From: Trichomonas vaginalis G3
Taxonomy: Eukaryota; Parabasalia; Trichomonadida; Trichomonadidae
Length of the DNA: 64,000 bases
Assembly: GCF_026262505.1 (NCBI RefSeq)
Contig: NC_067208.1
Span: 12,905,962 to 12,969,961, forward strand
Direction: 5' to 3'
The first letter of the stretch is position 1, and each line of letters begins with the position of its first letter. The position numbers were made by a program, and so were the translations under genes. This document shows, piece by piece, positions 42,511 to 50,145 of the stretch. The notes below the pieces were generated by a model that ran no database searches, had not been told where the DNA came from, and saw only the letters and a program-made list of their open reading frames with translations.

Positions 42511-42999
42511 TTTTATTTTTACATGTCAAATTTCTTTTTCTCTGGAACTGGTTCAGGTTCTTTCTTCTTTCTTCTACTTTCTTTCTTTCTTTTTCTCTCT
42601 TCTTCTTCTGTGGAGTTATGTCAAACTTCTCAAACCATATTTTTGTAAAAGTGCTTTGTCATTTAATAGCTCTTCTATTCTGTTTTCTATTCATTTTCAA
42701 GAACAGCGCATGTGTCTTCTTTGCATTCTAAGAAGTTTTGTTGGACTTCATCTCTCCAAGAGGCGTCATCTCTGTCAACAAGTCTGTCATTGACAAATTT
42801 TAAGACTTCTCTGCTTAAGGTTTTATGGTTCTTTCATATTCCCAGAAACAGAACTTTAGAACAAATTCACCTTTCTTGTTTACACTATGTAAGATTTTAT
42901 GGTCGACAGATGTTTTGCTGTCGAAAAGCTTGTCTCGAATATAGATGCGAAATCGCTAGACATTTCCTAAAAGATAAAAATTTTAATTTTTCTAAAAAT

Positions 43000-43875
43000 A
43001 TGTTAGAAAAAAAGTTTGCTGACATTGACAAGAAATTTGAGAATGTTTTAAACAAGAACAAGAGGAAGTTGGAAAATGCTCAGATAAAACCCATACATGA
43101 CAAGTTCCTATTTGCTCAGAATGGTATAACAGGTCTAATCGCACCACCTGGGTCGGGTAAGACTTTCACTTATCTTAAAATGGCTGCACAACAACAAGAA
43201 CTAGATGAGAAGAACCCATTCTATGAGTTAGTAGTCATTTGTAGTACTTCGGGTCAATTTGACCAAACCGTCAATTCGTTCAAAGATATTATAAAAAAGT
43301 CTAAGTTAGTATGTATAAAAGACTCTGAGTTGTTAGATTGGATAAAGAAGTACCAAAGAAGAGTTTTGAAGTACAATGCTATAAATGAGTATGTCAATTC
43401 GAAGTTTAAAGACCCAAATGAGGAAATGCAGAGAATATTAGAGAAGAAACACTTCAGAAACAAACAGAAAGAGATTGAGTACCTTTCGAAGAAATTGCAA
43501 TCTTACGATTGGAAGACTTACCCTCACAGATGTCTTCTTATCTTAGATGACTTTGCTTCTCATCCTTTGTTAAAGAATAGAGAACAAGACATGTGTCGAA
43601 TTCTTAAGAAGCTCAGACACTTTAACATTTCAGTTGTCATTTGTGTACAGACAGCAAAGAGTTTAAGTAAGGATGTAAAGAGAATACTTACTGATATTAT
43701 ACTTTTCCCCGGATTGTCCGAAGACGATTTCATGGAACTTATGAAAGAGTCCATGGCAGGTAAGTTTGACAGACATGAACTATGGGAGAAGTACAAAGTC
43801 ATACAAGACCCTCATACTTCTTTCAGAATTCATATCTACGCAAACAAAGTTCAAATTGTAAAAAGTCAAGCGTAA
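43000..43875 (+). CDS. DNA-packaging ATPase (FtsK/HerA, A32-like) of E2
   Basis: The 291-residue frame starts at the ATG in AAAATATG (MLEKKFADIDKKFENVLNKN). The longer upstream open frame looks non-coding. Walker A is APPGSGKT at residues 48-55. Walker B is CLLILDDF at about 180-188. A VVICVQTAKS sensor-like strand follows. It is whole. The N-terminal Lys/Glu helix is not present in the B ATPase. It would drive genome packaging into capsids. Confidence 0.85.
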   Translation: MLEKKFADIDKKFENVLNKNKRKLENAQIKPIHDKFLFAQNGITGLIAPPGSGKTFTYLKMAAQQQELDEKNPFYELVVICSTSGQFDQTVNSFKDIIKKSKLVCIKDSELLDWIKKYQRRVLKYNAINEYVNSKFKDPNEEMQRILEKKHFRNKQKEIEYLSKKLQSYDWKTYPHRCLLILDDFASHPLLKNREQDMCRILKKLRHFNISVVICVQTAKSLSKDVKRILTDIILFPGLSEDDFMELMKESMAGKFDRHELWEKYKVIQDPHTSFRIHIYANKVQIVKSQA

Positions 43876-43979
43876 AAATGTAAGTGTTTGAGTCTTAGTC
43901 TGTTGTGGTGCTGGGGCTGTCGGTTCTTCTGGCTTTGGAATGGACTCGGTTGGTGGTACGTCGGACATTCGTTTGTGTC

Positions 43980-44335
43980 CTGTCGGAAGGAAGGACTCGG
44001 AATGTCGGAAAGAAAAACTTTTCCTGTCGGAAAGAAAAACTTTTCCTGTCGGAAAGAAAAACTTTTCCTGTCGGAAGGAAAAACTTTTTCTGAAGGTCGG
44101 CCAAAAAGTTCTCAATTTTCGAAAATTTGAATGGTTTACGGACGGACAACAGAAAAAATTTTTCCTGTCGGAAAGAAAAACTTTTCCTGTCGGAAGGAAG
44201 GACTCGGAATGCCAGAAGGAAAAACTTTTTCTGTCGGAAGGAAGGACTCGGAATGCCAGAAGGAAGGACTCGGAATGCCAGAAGGAAGGACTCGGAATGC
44301 CAGAAGGAAGGACTCGGAATGCCAGAAGGACTCGG
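43980..44335. repeat. 22 bp minisatellite with two interleaved unit types
   Basis: About 15 units alternate between AAAAACTTTTCCTGTCGGAA-type and GACTCGGAATGCCAGAAGGA-type, both 22 bp and sharing CNGNNGGAAG. Because 22 is not a multiple of three the array stays open in several frames on both strands, so the frames there are not evidence of genes. It lies between the ATPase and a convergent KilA-N gene. Confidence 0.85.
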
Positions 44336-44405
44336 ACAAGACAATTTACCTGATAGAGCTACCTGAGCCATCTTTGGTGTCAAGCTTGAAAAATAAATGG
44401 TTCAT

Positions 44406-45209
44406 TTACTCTTCCTCTTTGAAGTTGTCAAAATACTCTGTTATCTTTTCCTTCAGTAATGGCAAATCTTCTTTGAAGGTAAGTATTGTACAACCTTTCA
44501 TATCATAGTGTGTTTGAGGTAACGTATCTTGAACTATCTGTTTAACATCTTCATTCGGTGTCATTGAAATCGGTAAGTTTTCGCGATAGAACCAATTTCT
44601 GTCAGATTTGTAAATCTTAGCAAGGTCGTAAAAGCTTTTGTTGTTTCTTCTGACTAAATGCAACATAACCATATCTCTGTCTTCTTCATTTTCCATCTCT
44701 TCAGTGTAAATCATATACTTATAGTTCTTTTCCTTTCCTTTTGGTACCGAACGTGGTATTCTTTTCTGTATGTTTTTGTCTTTTGCTTCAAGCTTGTTCT
44801 CTAGCTCTTCACGTTCTTGTCTATGAATTTCGTCAAGAAGTTTACAAACATACCATGAATAGCGAGCTGAAGCCCATTGTGCCACATTATTTACAAGAAG
44901 TCTATGTACATAATATCCTCTCAAACCGTTTGGCAATTTTTCACGATTTTCATGTGTTTTATGCAAGACCGAGAATTCTCGGTCTAGAGAAATTTCATTT
45001 AATAGTTCAATAGTGCTTTGGTTCCTAAACCAGTCTTGTGGTTTCTTAGTATCTGGAGCAAAACATGCTGTCAAAATACTTTGCATTTGGTACATGTCAT
45101 CTTTGACCGAACGAATGAGACGTAACTGTTTGTTAAACTGAACCCACTCATATTCTTCACTTATGGCTTCATGAACGATAGCAGTTGTTGTGTTCTCTGT
45201 TGTTGACAT
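44406..45209 (-). CDS. KilA-N domain protein 1 (E2 cassette)
   Basis: The protein has 267 residues from MSTTENTTTAIVHEAISEEY. An N-terminal KilA-N-like DNA-binding region (about 20-140) includes DWFRNQSTIELL, GLRGYYVHRLLVNNVAQWAS and ARYSWYVCKLLDE. A coiled linker and a C-terminal domain with SDRNWFYRENLPISM follow. KilA-N proteins are DNA-binding regulators common in large DNA viruses and phages. The start is chosen because the GTAAGAACA leader shared with three neighbours lies just before it. Confidence 0.75.
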   Translation of the reverse strand: MSTTENTTTAIVHEAISEEYEWVQFNKQLRLIRSVKDDMYQMQSILTACFAPDTKKPQDWFRNQSTIELLNEISLDREFSVLHKTHENREKLPNGLRGYYVHRLLVNNVAQWASARYSWYVCKLLDEIHRQEREELENKLEAKDKNIQKRIPRSVPKGKEKNYKYMIYTEEMENEEDRDMVMLHLVRRNNKSFYDLAKIYKSDRNWFYRENLPISMTPNEDVKQIVQDTLPQTHYDMKGCTILTFKEDLPLLKEKITEYFDNFKEEE

Positions 45210-45260
45210 TTCTGTTCTTACATACAAAATAAAAAAATAAAAAAAAATAAAATTAGCGTT
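45210..45260 (-). promoter_or_regulatory. Shared 5' leader of the KilA-N cassette genes (copy 1)
   Basis: Read on the minus strand this is an A/T-rich run, then TTTTGTATGTAAGAACAGAA and ATG. The copy at 45913-45962 is nearly identical, and shorter forms (ATTGTAAGAACA) precede 47671 and 48914. It is likely a common promoter or 5' untranslated leader. Confidence 0.65.
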
Positions 45261-45297
45261 AATTTCTGGCTTTCACAAAAGACCAAAAATAAACGCT

Positions 45298-45912
45298 TTA
45301 CATGTATTTTTCAGCAACTTCGTCAAATAATTTTATAGCTTTGTCGATCTCATCTACTTCAAACGTTTCTTTACCTTTCGTGGGAGCACCATACATTTTC
45401 TCAAACTTTTCAAGTAGTTCTGTTTCAGCAGCTCTCATATCGTTAACGAACACAACCTTAACTCTATTGACTATACTGTCATATCTTTGAGTTATATTAA
45501 ATGTTCTTCCTATCTTATATCTCTTTGTATTGAAGTCCTTCGGTTTCTGAACGATGTAAAGTAAGCCTTCACTGCAACGTTCCGTATCGAATGAACCATA
45601 TGTTATGAAATTATATCCAACAACTGGGTCAATCCAGAACAAAACTACTGGTATAAGACTTTTGTCTATAAGATATGCTCTTGTTCCATAGAATCTTACC
45701 GATATCATAAGCTCAGGATTTTTTGTCAAAATTTTCTGAGTAGAAGCATTTTTAACCCAGTCGTGTGCTTTCTTTCCTTCAGATAGTGTTAAAATGTCTG
45801 ACAAAGAATATTTTTTGTATTTCTTTGAGTATCTTACGTTTAAATCACCTATTCTAACCACTTTGGTGTCATTGTCTATCTTTTTAACTGTTTCAAACTC
45901 AGTGTTTGTCAT
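45298..45912 (-). CDS. KilA-N / T5orf172 (GIY-YIG) fusion protein
   Basis: The 204-residue protein is whole. A KilA-N-like N-terminus covers about residues 25-105 (KKAHDWVKNASTQKIL, then VVLFWIDPVVGYNFITYGSF). A GIY-YIG nuclease fold of the T5orf172/MUG113 type covers about 115-195: GLLYIV (116-121), KIGRT (133-137), Arg143 and an ETELLEKF helix (163-170). Such fusions occur in large DNA viruses and phages, where they are thought to act as mobile or regulatory nucleases. It shares the 5' leader with the other cassette genes. Confidence 0.8.
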   Translation of the reverse strand: MTNTEFETVKKIDNDTKVVRIGDLNVRYSKKYKKYSLSDILTLSEGKKAHDWVKNASTQKILTKNPELMISVRFYGTRAYLIDKSLIPVVLFWIDPVVGYNFITYGSFDTERCSEGLLYIVQKPKDFNTKRYKIGRTFNITQRYDSIVNRVKVVFVNDMRAAETELLEKFEKMYGAPTKGKETFEVDEIDKAIKLFDEVAEKYM

Positions 45913-45962
45913 TTCCTGTTCTTACATACAAAATAAAAAAATAAAAAAAAATAAAACTAACG
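45913..45962 (-). promoter_or_regulatory. Shared 5' leader of the KilA-N cassette genes (copy 2)
   Basis: Almost identical to 45210-45260, including TATGTAAGAACAGGAA before ATG and the long A/T run upstream. Confidence 0.65.
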
Positions 45963-46002
45963 CTATTTTTTTATTTTGTATAAAAGATATGATTTCATAG
46001 AG

Positions 46003-46275
46003 TTTTTTTACGATTTTCATGAGTTTTAGGCGACCCCTGTAAAAGTCGGGGTCGCATTTTTTCACTGTTTTCATAGAGTTTTTTTACGATTTTCATGAGT
46101 TTTAGGCGACTACGGTTTTTTCCGTACTCGCAATTTTTACGATTTTCATGAGTTTTAGGCGACCAGGGTTTTTTCCGTACTCGCAATTTTTTACGATTTT
46201 CATGAGTTTTGGCGACCAGGGTTTTTCTCCCACTCGCAATTTTCCACGATTTTCATAGAATTTTTTTACGATTTT
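46003..46275. repeat. Imperfect 55-65 bp tandem repeats, E2
   Basis: Four to five units carry TTTTACGATTTTCATGAGTT followed by TTAGGCGACC and a variable G/C-rich end. They lie upstream of a cassette boundary. Short minus-strand frames through them are repeat artefacts. Confidence 0.8.
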
Positions 46276-46353
46276 CGTACGGAATCTCGACCCGCGGTTT
46301 TCCGCCGGTCGCAAACATATGAGGAAATTCATGAAATTTGGTCATTTTTTTCA

Positions 46354-46472
46354 GCAAAAATATATTTTAGGCGAACCAGGTCCCTCGGTCCCTCGGTCCC
46401 TCGGTCAAATGAACTTCTCTGAAAATGGTGACAACATGACATTTTGACAACAACACAGGAAATAGATTTCAT
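46354..46472 (+). repeat. Left arm of a long inverted repeat around an E2 cassette
   Basis: It starts AAAATATATTTTAGGCGAAC, holds three CCCTCGGT units and runs through GACAACATGACATTTTGACA to an AAATAGATTTC end. Its reverse complement lies at 48118-48227, with one CCCTCGGT unit instead of three. Confidence 0.85.
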
Positions 46473-46519
46473 CGTATATGTTTTGTCATGAATTTCATCG
46501 TCAATGAGTGTAAATCAGG

Positions 46520-46584
46520 CAAAAATATATTTTAGGTGAAGTGGTGAGATCTCACCTGTTTTCTCACCTCTTTTCTCACCTCTT
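46520..46584 (+). repeat. AGGTGA-palindrome motif, E2 copy 1
   Basis: AAAATATATTTTAGGTGAAG-type start, then the GGTGAGATCTCACC palindrome and GTTTTCTCACC units. Its partner in the opposite orientation is at 49082-49143. Confidence 0.85.
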
Positions 46585-46689
46585 GAATTTTGTATAAAAG
46601 ATATGATTTCAGGGATTTTTTTACGAAGTGTCAAAGTTCTCTTCGTCACTCATAACAGTTATATAATGAAATTTGGTCATTTTACTCGG

Positions 46690-46755
46690 CAAAAATATAT
46701 TTTAGGTGAAGAGGTGAGATCTCACCTGTTTTCTCACCTCTTTTCTCACCTCTTT
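46690..46755 (+). repeat. AGGTGA-palindrome motif, E2 copy 2
   Basis: Almost identical to copy 1. It lies against the 3' end of the gene at 46757. The inverted partner is at 47756-47818, so the pair brackets that gene. Confidence 0.85.
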
Positions 46756-46756
46756 T

Positions 46757-47671
46757 TCACAAGCGTTTTACATGAATTGTACGATGTATATTTGAAATCC
46801 TAAACAGTTTTGTAGCTTCGATTTCTTCGCTGAGGATATCGAATGTTTTAACAATGCCGAATGTTTCTTTATATTTCTTCTTGACATCTGAAAGAAGGAA
46901 ATCGTCAGCTGTTGGATAGTTTTTGTTCAGAAATGTCAACATGTCCATTTTATCTTCTGCTGGTTTCTCTGCTTCTTCCTTTAAATCAGCATAGTCGTTT
47001 CGCATTCTTTCTATCTCTTTGACGGAGTAGTTATATTTCCTCATTGCTGCTTTACATTTTGAACATTGTGGGTTCATTTTAGCATTGTACATTGAAATTT
47101 GACCTGCAAGTACAACTAAGGCGTCAATGGTTTTCTTTAACTCAAAAGTTGCTGGTTTTATCTGTTCGTTCCATACCTTACCTCTTTTATCTTTATCTCT
47201 TATCTGCCATACACATTTTGCAACTAACGAAACAAAGTTGTCGTAGGTCTTAAATTCTTCAGATTTGTATATGTCAGAGATGTTCTTATATACCATATCG
47301 CAGTCTTTGTCCATGACTTTGTGGTTGCAATGAAATCCAAGAAACTCATAGTTTACCTTACGTATGAACTTCTTGGTTTCTACTGAGTCAGTTGCTTTGA
47401 CTTCTATTTCATCGAATTCAGGAATAGTGAGCTTTTGTTGTTGTATTTCAGGAAGTTTAGGTAGATGGTCAATAATATCCTGCATTTCATAAAGATATTC
47501 TTCATTTGTTTCATCTTTCGCACTACAGTCTAAATCTCCTTGGAGAAGTTCTTGCTTTATCTTCTGGATTTCTGTTTCGAAAGTATATGAAGAAGGAATG
47601 AAGCTTTTCATCTCTACTAACATTGAAGTTGGGTTCATGACTAACGAGTTTGGTGAAGTTGTTGCTAACAT
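46757..47671 (-). CDS. Cassette gene of unknown function (304 residues)
   Basis: It is whole, with the start fixed by the ATTGTAAGAACATG leader. The N-terminal third is acidic. The middle has a CNHKVMDKDCDMVYK segment and a CSKCKAAMRKYNYSV segment that could bind zinc. The C-terminal part (LLSDVKKKYKETFGIVKTFD, ending RTIHVKRL) looks like a small winged-helix-type DNA-binding unit. It sits alone between inverted palindromic motifs. No family is recognised. Confidence 0.6.
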   Translation of the reverse strand: MLATTSPNSLVMNPTSMLVEMKSFIPSSYTFETEIQKIKQELLQGDLDCSAKDETNEEYLYEMQDIIDHLPKLPEIQQQKLTIPEFDEIEVKATDSVETKKFIRKVNYEFLGFHCNHKVMDKDCDMVYKNISDIYKSEEFKTYDNFVSLVAKCVWQIRDKDKRGKVWNEQIKPATFELKKTIDALVVLAGQISMYNAKMNPQCSKCKAAMRKYNYSVKEIERMRNDYADLKEEAEKPAEDKMDMLTFLNKNYPTADDFLLSDVKKKYKETFGIVKTFDILSEEIEATKLFRISNIHRTIHVKRL

Positions 47672-47755
47672 GTTCTTACAATAAAAATAAAAAATATTTT
47701 TTTTTAAAAAAACTAACTTTTTATTTTATTTCGGGAAAATTCATGAAAATTCAAC

Positions 47756-47818
47756 GGGTGAGAAAAGAGGTGAAAAAAGAGGTGAGATCTCACCACTTCA
47801 CCTAAAATATATTTTTGC
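47756..47818 (-). repeat. AGGTGA-palindrome motif, E2 copy 3
   Basis: The inverted partner of 46690-46755. GGTGAGAAAAGAGGTG units lead into GGTGAGATCTCACC and CACCTAAAATATATTTTTG. It is preceded by ATTCATGAAAATTCAA, as are the copies at 49082 and 61571. Confidence 0.85.
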
Positions 47819-47878
47819 TGAGTAAAATGAGTTTTGTGTGTTTTCTACGGTGGAGCCATTTTTGGCTCGACCTCAAAA

Positions 47879-48136
47879 CAAGCATTTCGTGAAGAATATA
47901 CCAATCGCCGGAATTCCGGCTATTGCTTTTTATACAAAACATTGACGAAGAAATCTCAACAAAACAAGCATTTCGTGAAGAATATACCAATCGCCGGAAT
48001 TCCGGCTATTGCTTTTTATACAAAACATTGACGAAGAAATCTCAACAAAACAAGCATTTCGTGAAGAATATACCACCCGCCGGAATTCCGCGGGGTGCTT
48101 TTTATACAAAACATTGACGAAGAAATCTATCTCCTG
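47879..48136. repeat. Three 86 bp tandem repeats with a CCGGAATTCCGG core
   Basis: Units start at 47879, 47965 and 48051. Each contains GAAGAATATACCAATCGCCG-type sequence, the EcoRI-centred palindrome and TTTTTATACAAAACATTGAC. The same segment occurs inverted inside the KilA-N gene at 48660-48725. Confidence 0.9.
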
Positions 48137-48227
48137 TGTTGTTGTCAAAATGTCATGTTGTCACACTTTTTCAGAGAAGTTAAAATGACCGAGGGACCTG
48201 GTTCCACCTAAAATATATTTTTGCCGA
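48118..48227 (-). repeat. Right arm of a long inverted repeat around an E2 cassette
   Basis: Reverse complement of 46354-46472 over about 110 bp. The pair encloses the 46757-47671 gene and the 86 bp repeats. Confidence 0.85.
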
Positions 48228-48251
48228 ATTCAATAAAAAGAAATGGTTCAT

Positions 48252-48914
48252 TTACTCACAATATTTTTGTACAAAACGACCCCAAACTTTTAACTTCTTT
48301 TCTGCAGCTTCTAATGAAATTTTAGCGAGTTCATATTCTCTAAATTCTCTCTTTAAATCTTCTTGTTCCCATTGGTCTAGTTCGTATGGAGAATCTCTAT
48401 AACCAGAACATATCTCACGTTCATGTTCTATTTGTTTTTCGCACTTTTTTCTAACTTCTTCTTCGAACAAAGGTTTTGCATTCTCTACTGTATCTTCAAG
48501 TTCTTCTTCATCTAATTTCTCATGAACTTTCTTGTCTATGGAGTCCATAATTTTTCCAACTGTTATACAATATTTTGGAGAAGCCCACATTGCTATATAG
48601 TTTAGAAGTCTTGGGTCTACATACGTTCCTCTAACCTGTTTGATTTCATCCGGAATTCCTGCACGCATTTTGTATAAAAAGCAATCGCCGGAATTCCGGC
48701 GATTGGTATATTCTTCACAAAATGCCTTATAATACTCTTCCCAGGACTTATTTTCCAACAACTTTCTAAAGTCTTTCCTAAACTGCTGACACATCTTTGT
48801 TACATTTATATAACCATCCTTGTCTCTACGTAAGACTTCAATACCGTTGTAAGTGCCTTTTGTGAATGTTTCGCCATTAGATTTGTTCGTGAACGTTTTT
48901 GCTTCGACTGTCAT
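48252..48914 (-). CDS. KilA-N domain protein 2 with an in-frame palindromic insert
   Basis: The 220-residue frame starts at MTVEAKTFTNKSNGETFTKG, just after the shared leader. The KilA-N region (about 15-130) includes YNGIEVLRRDKDGYINVTKM and GTYVDPRLLNYIAMWASPKY. About 17 residues (EEYTNRRNSGDCFLYKM) in its middle are encoded by the 86 bp repeat segment with a 24 bp palindrome at 48682-48705, kept in frame. The C-terminal half is a Glu/Lys coil containing IDKKVHEKLDEEELED. Confidence 0.72.
   Translation of the reverse strand: MTVEAKTFTNKSNGETFTKGTYNGIEVLRRDKDGYINVTKMCQQFRKDFRKLLENKSWEEYYKAFCEEYTNRRNSGDCFLYKMRAGIPDEIKQVRGTYVDPRLLNYIAMWASPKYCITVGKIMDSIDKKVHEKLDEEELEDTVENAKPLFEEEVRKKCEKQIEHEREICSGYRDSPYELDQWEQEDLKREFREYELAKISLEAAEKKLKVWGRFVQKYCE
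48682..48705. repeat. 24 bp perfect palindrome inside a coding frame
   Basis: CAATCGCCGGAA and its exact complement, centred on GAATTC. It is read through in frame by the KilA-N gene and repeated outside it at 47.9-48.1 kb. Confidence 0.9.
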
Positions 48915-49081
48915 ACTGTTCTTACAATAAAAATAAAAAATATTTTTTGGTGGTACGTCGGACATTCGTTTGTGGCTTAACCGTCGGACATTCGTTTGTG
49001 GCTTAACCGTCGGACCACAACGATAAAAATCTCATTTTAACTCACTTTTTTTCTATCTTAAGGAAATTCATGAAAATTCAA

Positions 49082-49143
49082 GAGGGTGAAAAAACAGGTG
49101 AGAAAACAGGTGAGATCTCACCTCTTCACCTAAAATATATTTT
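49082..49143 (-). repeat. AGGTGA-palindrome motif, E2 copy 4
   Basis: GGGTGAAAAAACAGGTGAG, then the GGTGAGATCTCACC core, then TTCACCTAAAATATATTTTT. It touches the 3' end of the penton-like paralogue region and closes the cassette block. Confidence 0.85.
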
Positions 49144-50003
49144 TCAATACTTTTTCAGCACTTTTCCGTAGTTGTATATGAAAGACAATTCGAGATAAAA
49201 GTCATAGTACAGTGGTATTATATGCTGCACACCGTTTGTTGTGAACCAAACTTGAAAGTCAGAGAAACTGTTACTAGGTGGTTCGTAGAATTTAGAAGCA
49301 AAGTCATAGAAGTCCTTACCGATACATAGAAAACTGTTGTTGCTTGAACTGAAACTTGCATGACACATGACATTTTGAGGGTCAAACACGTTTCTATAAA
49401 CTGTCAAATCTGCTGGTGGAAGTATAAATTTAAATGGACCATCTGGTGGTAATGGTTCGTTCTGGTTTAGTAACCGAAGAAATTGCGCCAAGAACGTTGT
49501 CTACTCCCCAATATAAAAACTCTGTATCTCTTGGAGGGTTAATTTCAATCTTTTGAAATGAAACTGTGGAGTTCATCTTGTCGTATTCTAGCTTCAGATA
49601 GTATGTTCCATTTAGTAAAGAGTCGTATTTTTCTTGAAATTCCCAGTAGTATTTGTTCATTTGAGTTTGAAAGTCATTTAGAGTTTTTTCAAGACTTTCG
49701 TCTGAACGAATTGTAAAGATTTTCATTTCGTCAAATTTTTCTATTAGACCATCAGAACCTTTATACTGCCATGAAAATATACTGCGAACATGAATGCATT
49801 AGTTCTATTTGAAAACAAAACTCTTCTAAATCCTATTGCCTTTGCATCTGAAGGACTTTGAAGCCAACGAATTGGATAGTCAAACCTGTAAGTCGGGATG
49901 AAATTTCTTCATCTGAAATATTCCTACCAGCGTTTGTAAAGATATAGTCTAACGGTTTTGTATCTGCTACTTTTGTTCTTTGTTTTTCAACCTGAAGCAT
50001 TTT
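49144..50003 (-). pseudogene. Penton-like paralogue region, E2, broken
   Basis: It resembles the whole gene at 55690-56538 along most of its length; shared phrases are SDFQVWFTTNG, IIPLYYDFYLELSFIYNY and VHASFSSSNNSFLCIG. Two related genes in one element suggest an internal duplication. It is broken, with a few breaks. Confidence 0.6.
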
Positions 50004-50145
50004 ATATATGTAAAAATATACTGTTTTAAAAACGTTTTTAAAATTATGCAATGTTTTATTTCATGCAATGTTTTATTTCTGTGCCGTCTTCAAGTATCCC
50101 AGTACTTCCTTTTCGATATTACATGAACTTCGGAAAATACCTTGT

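Noticed and set aside
43888-44508. Overlapping frames on both strands with repeated FPVGKKNFS or SFRQEKFF words
   Set aside because: They follow from the 22 bp minisatellite, which is open in several frames.
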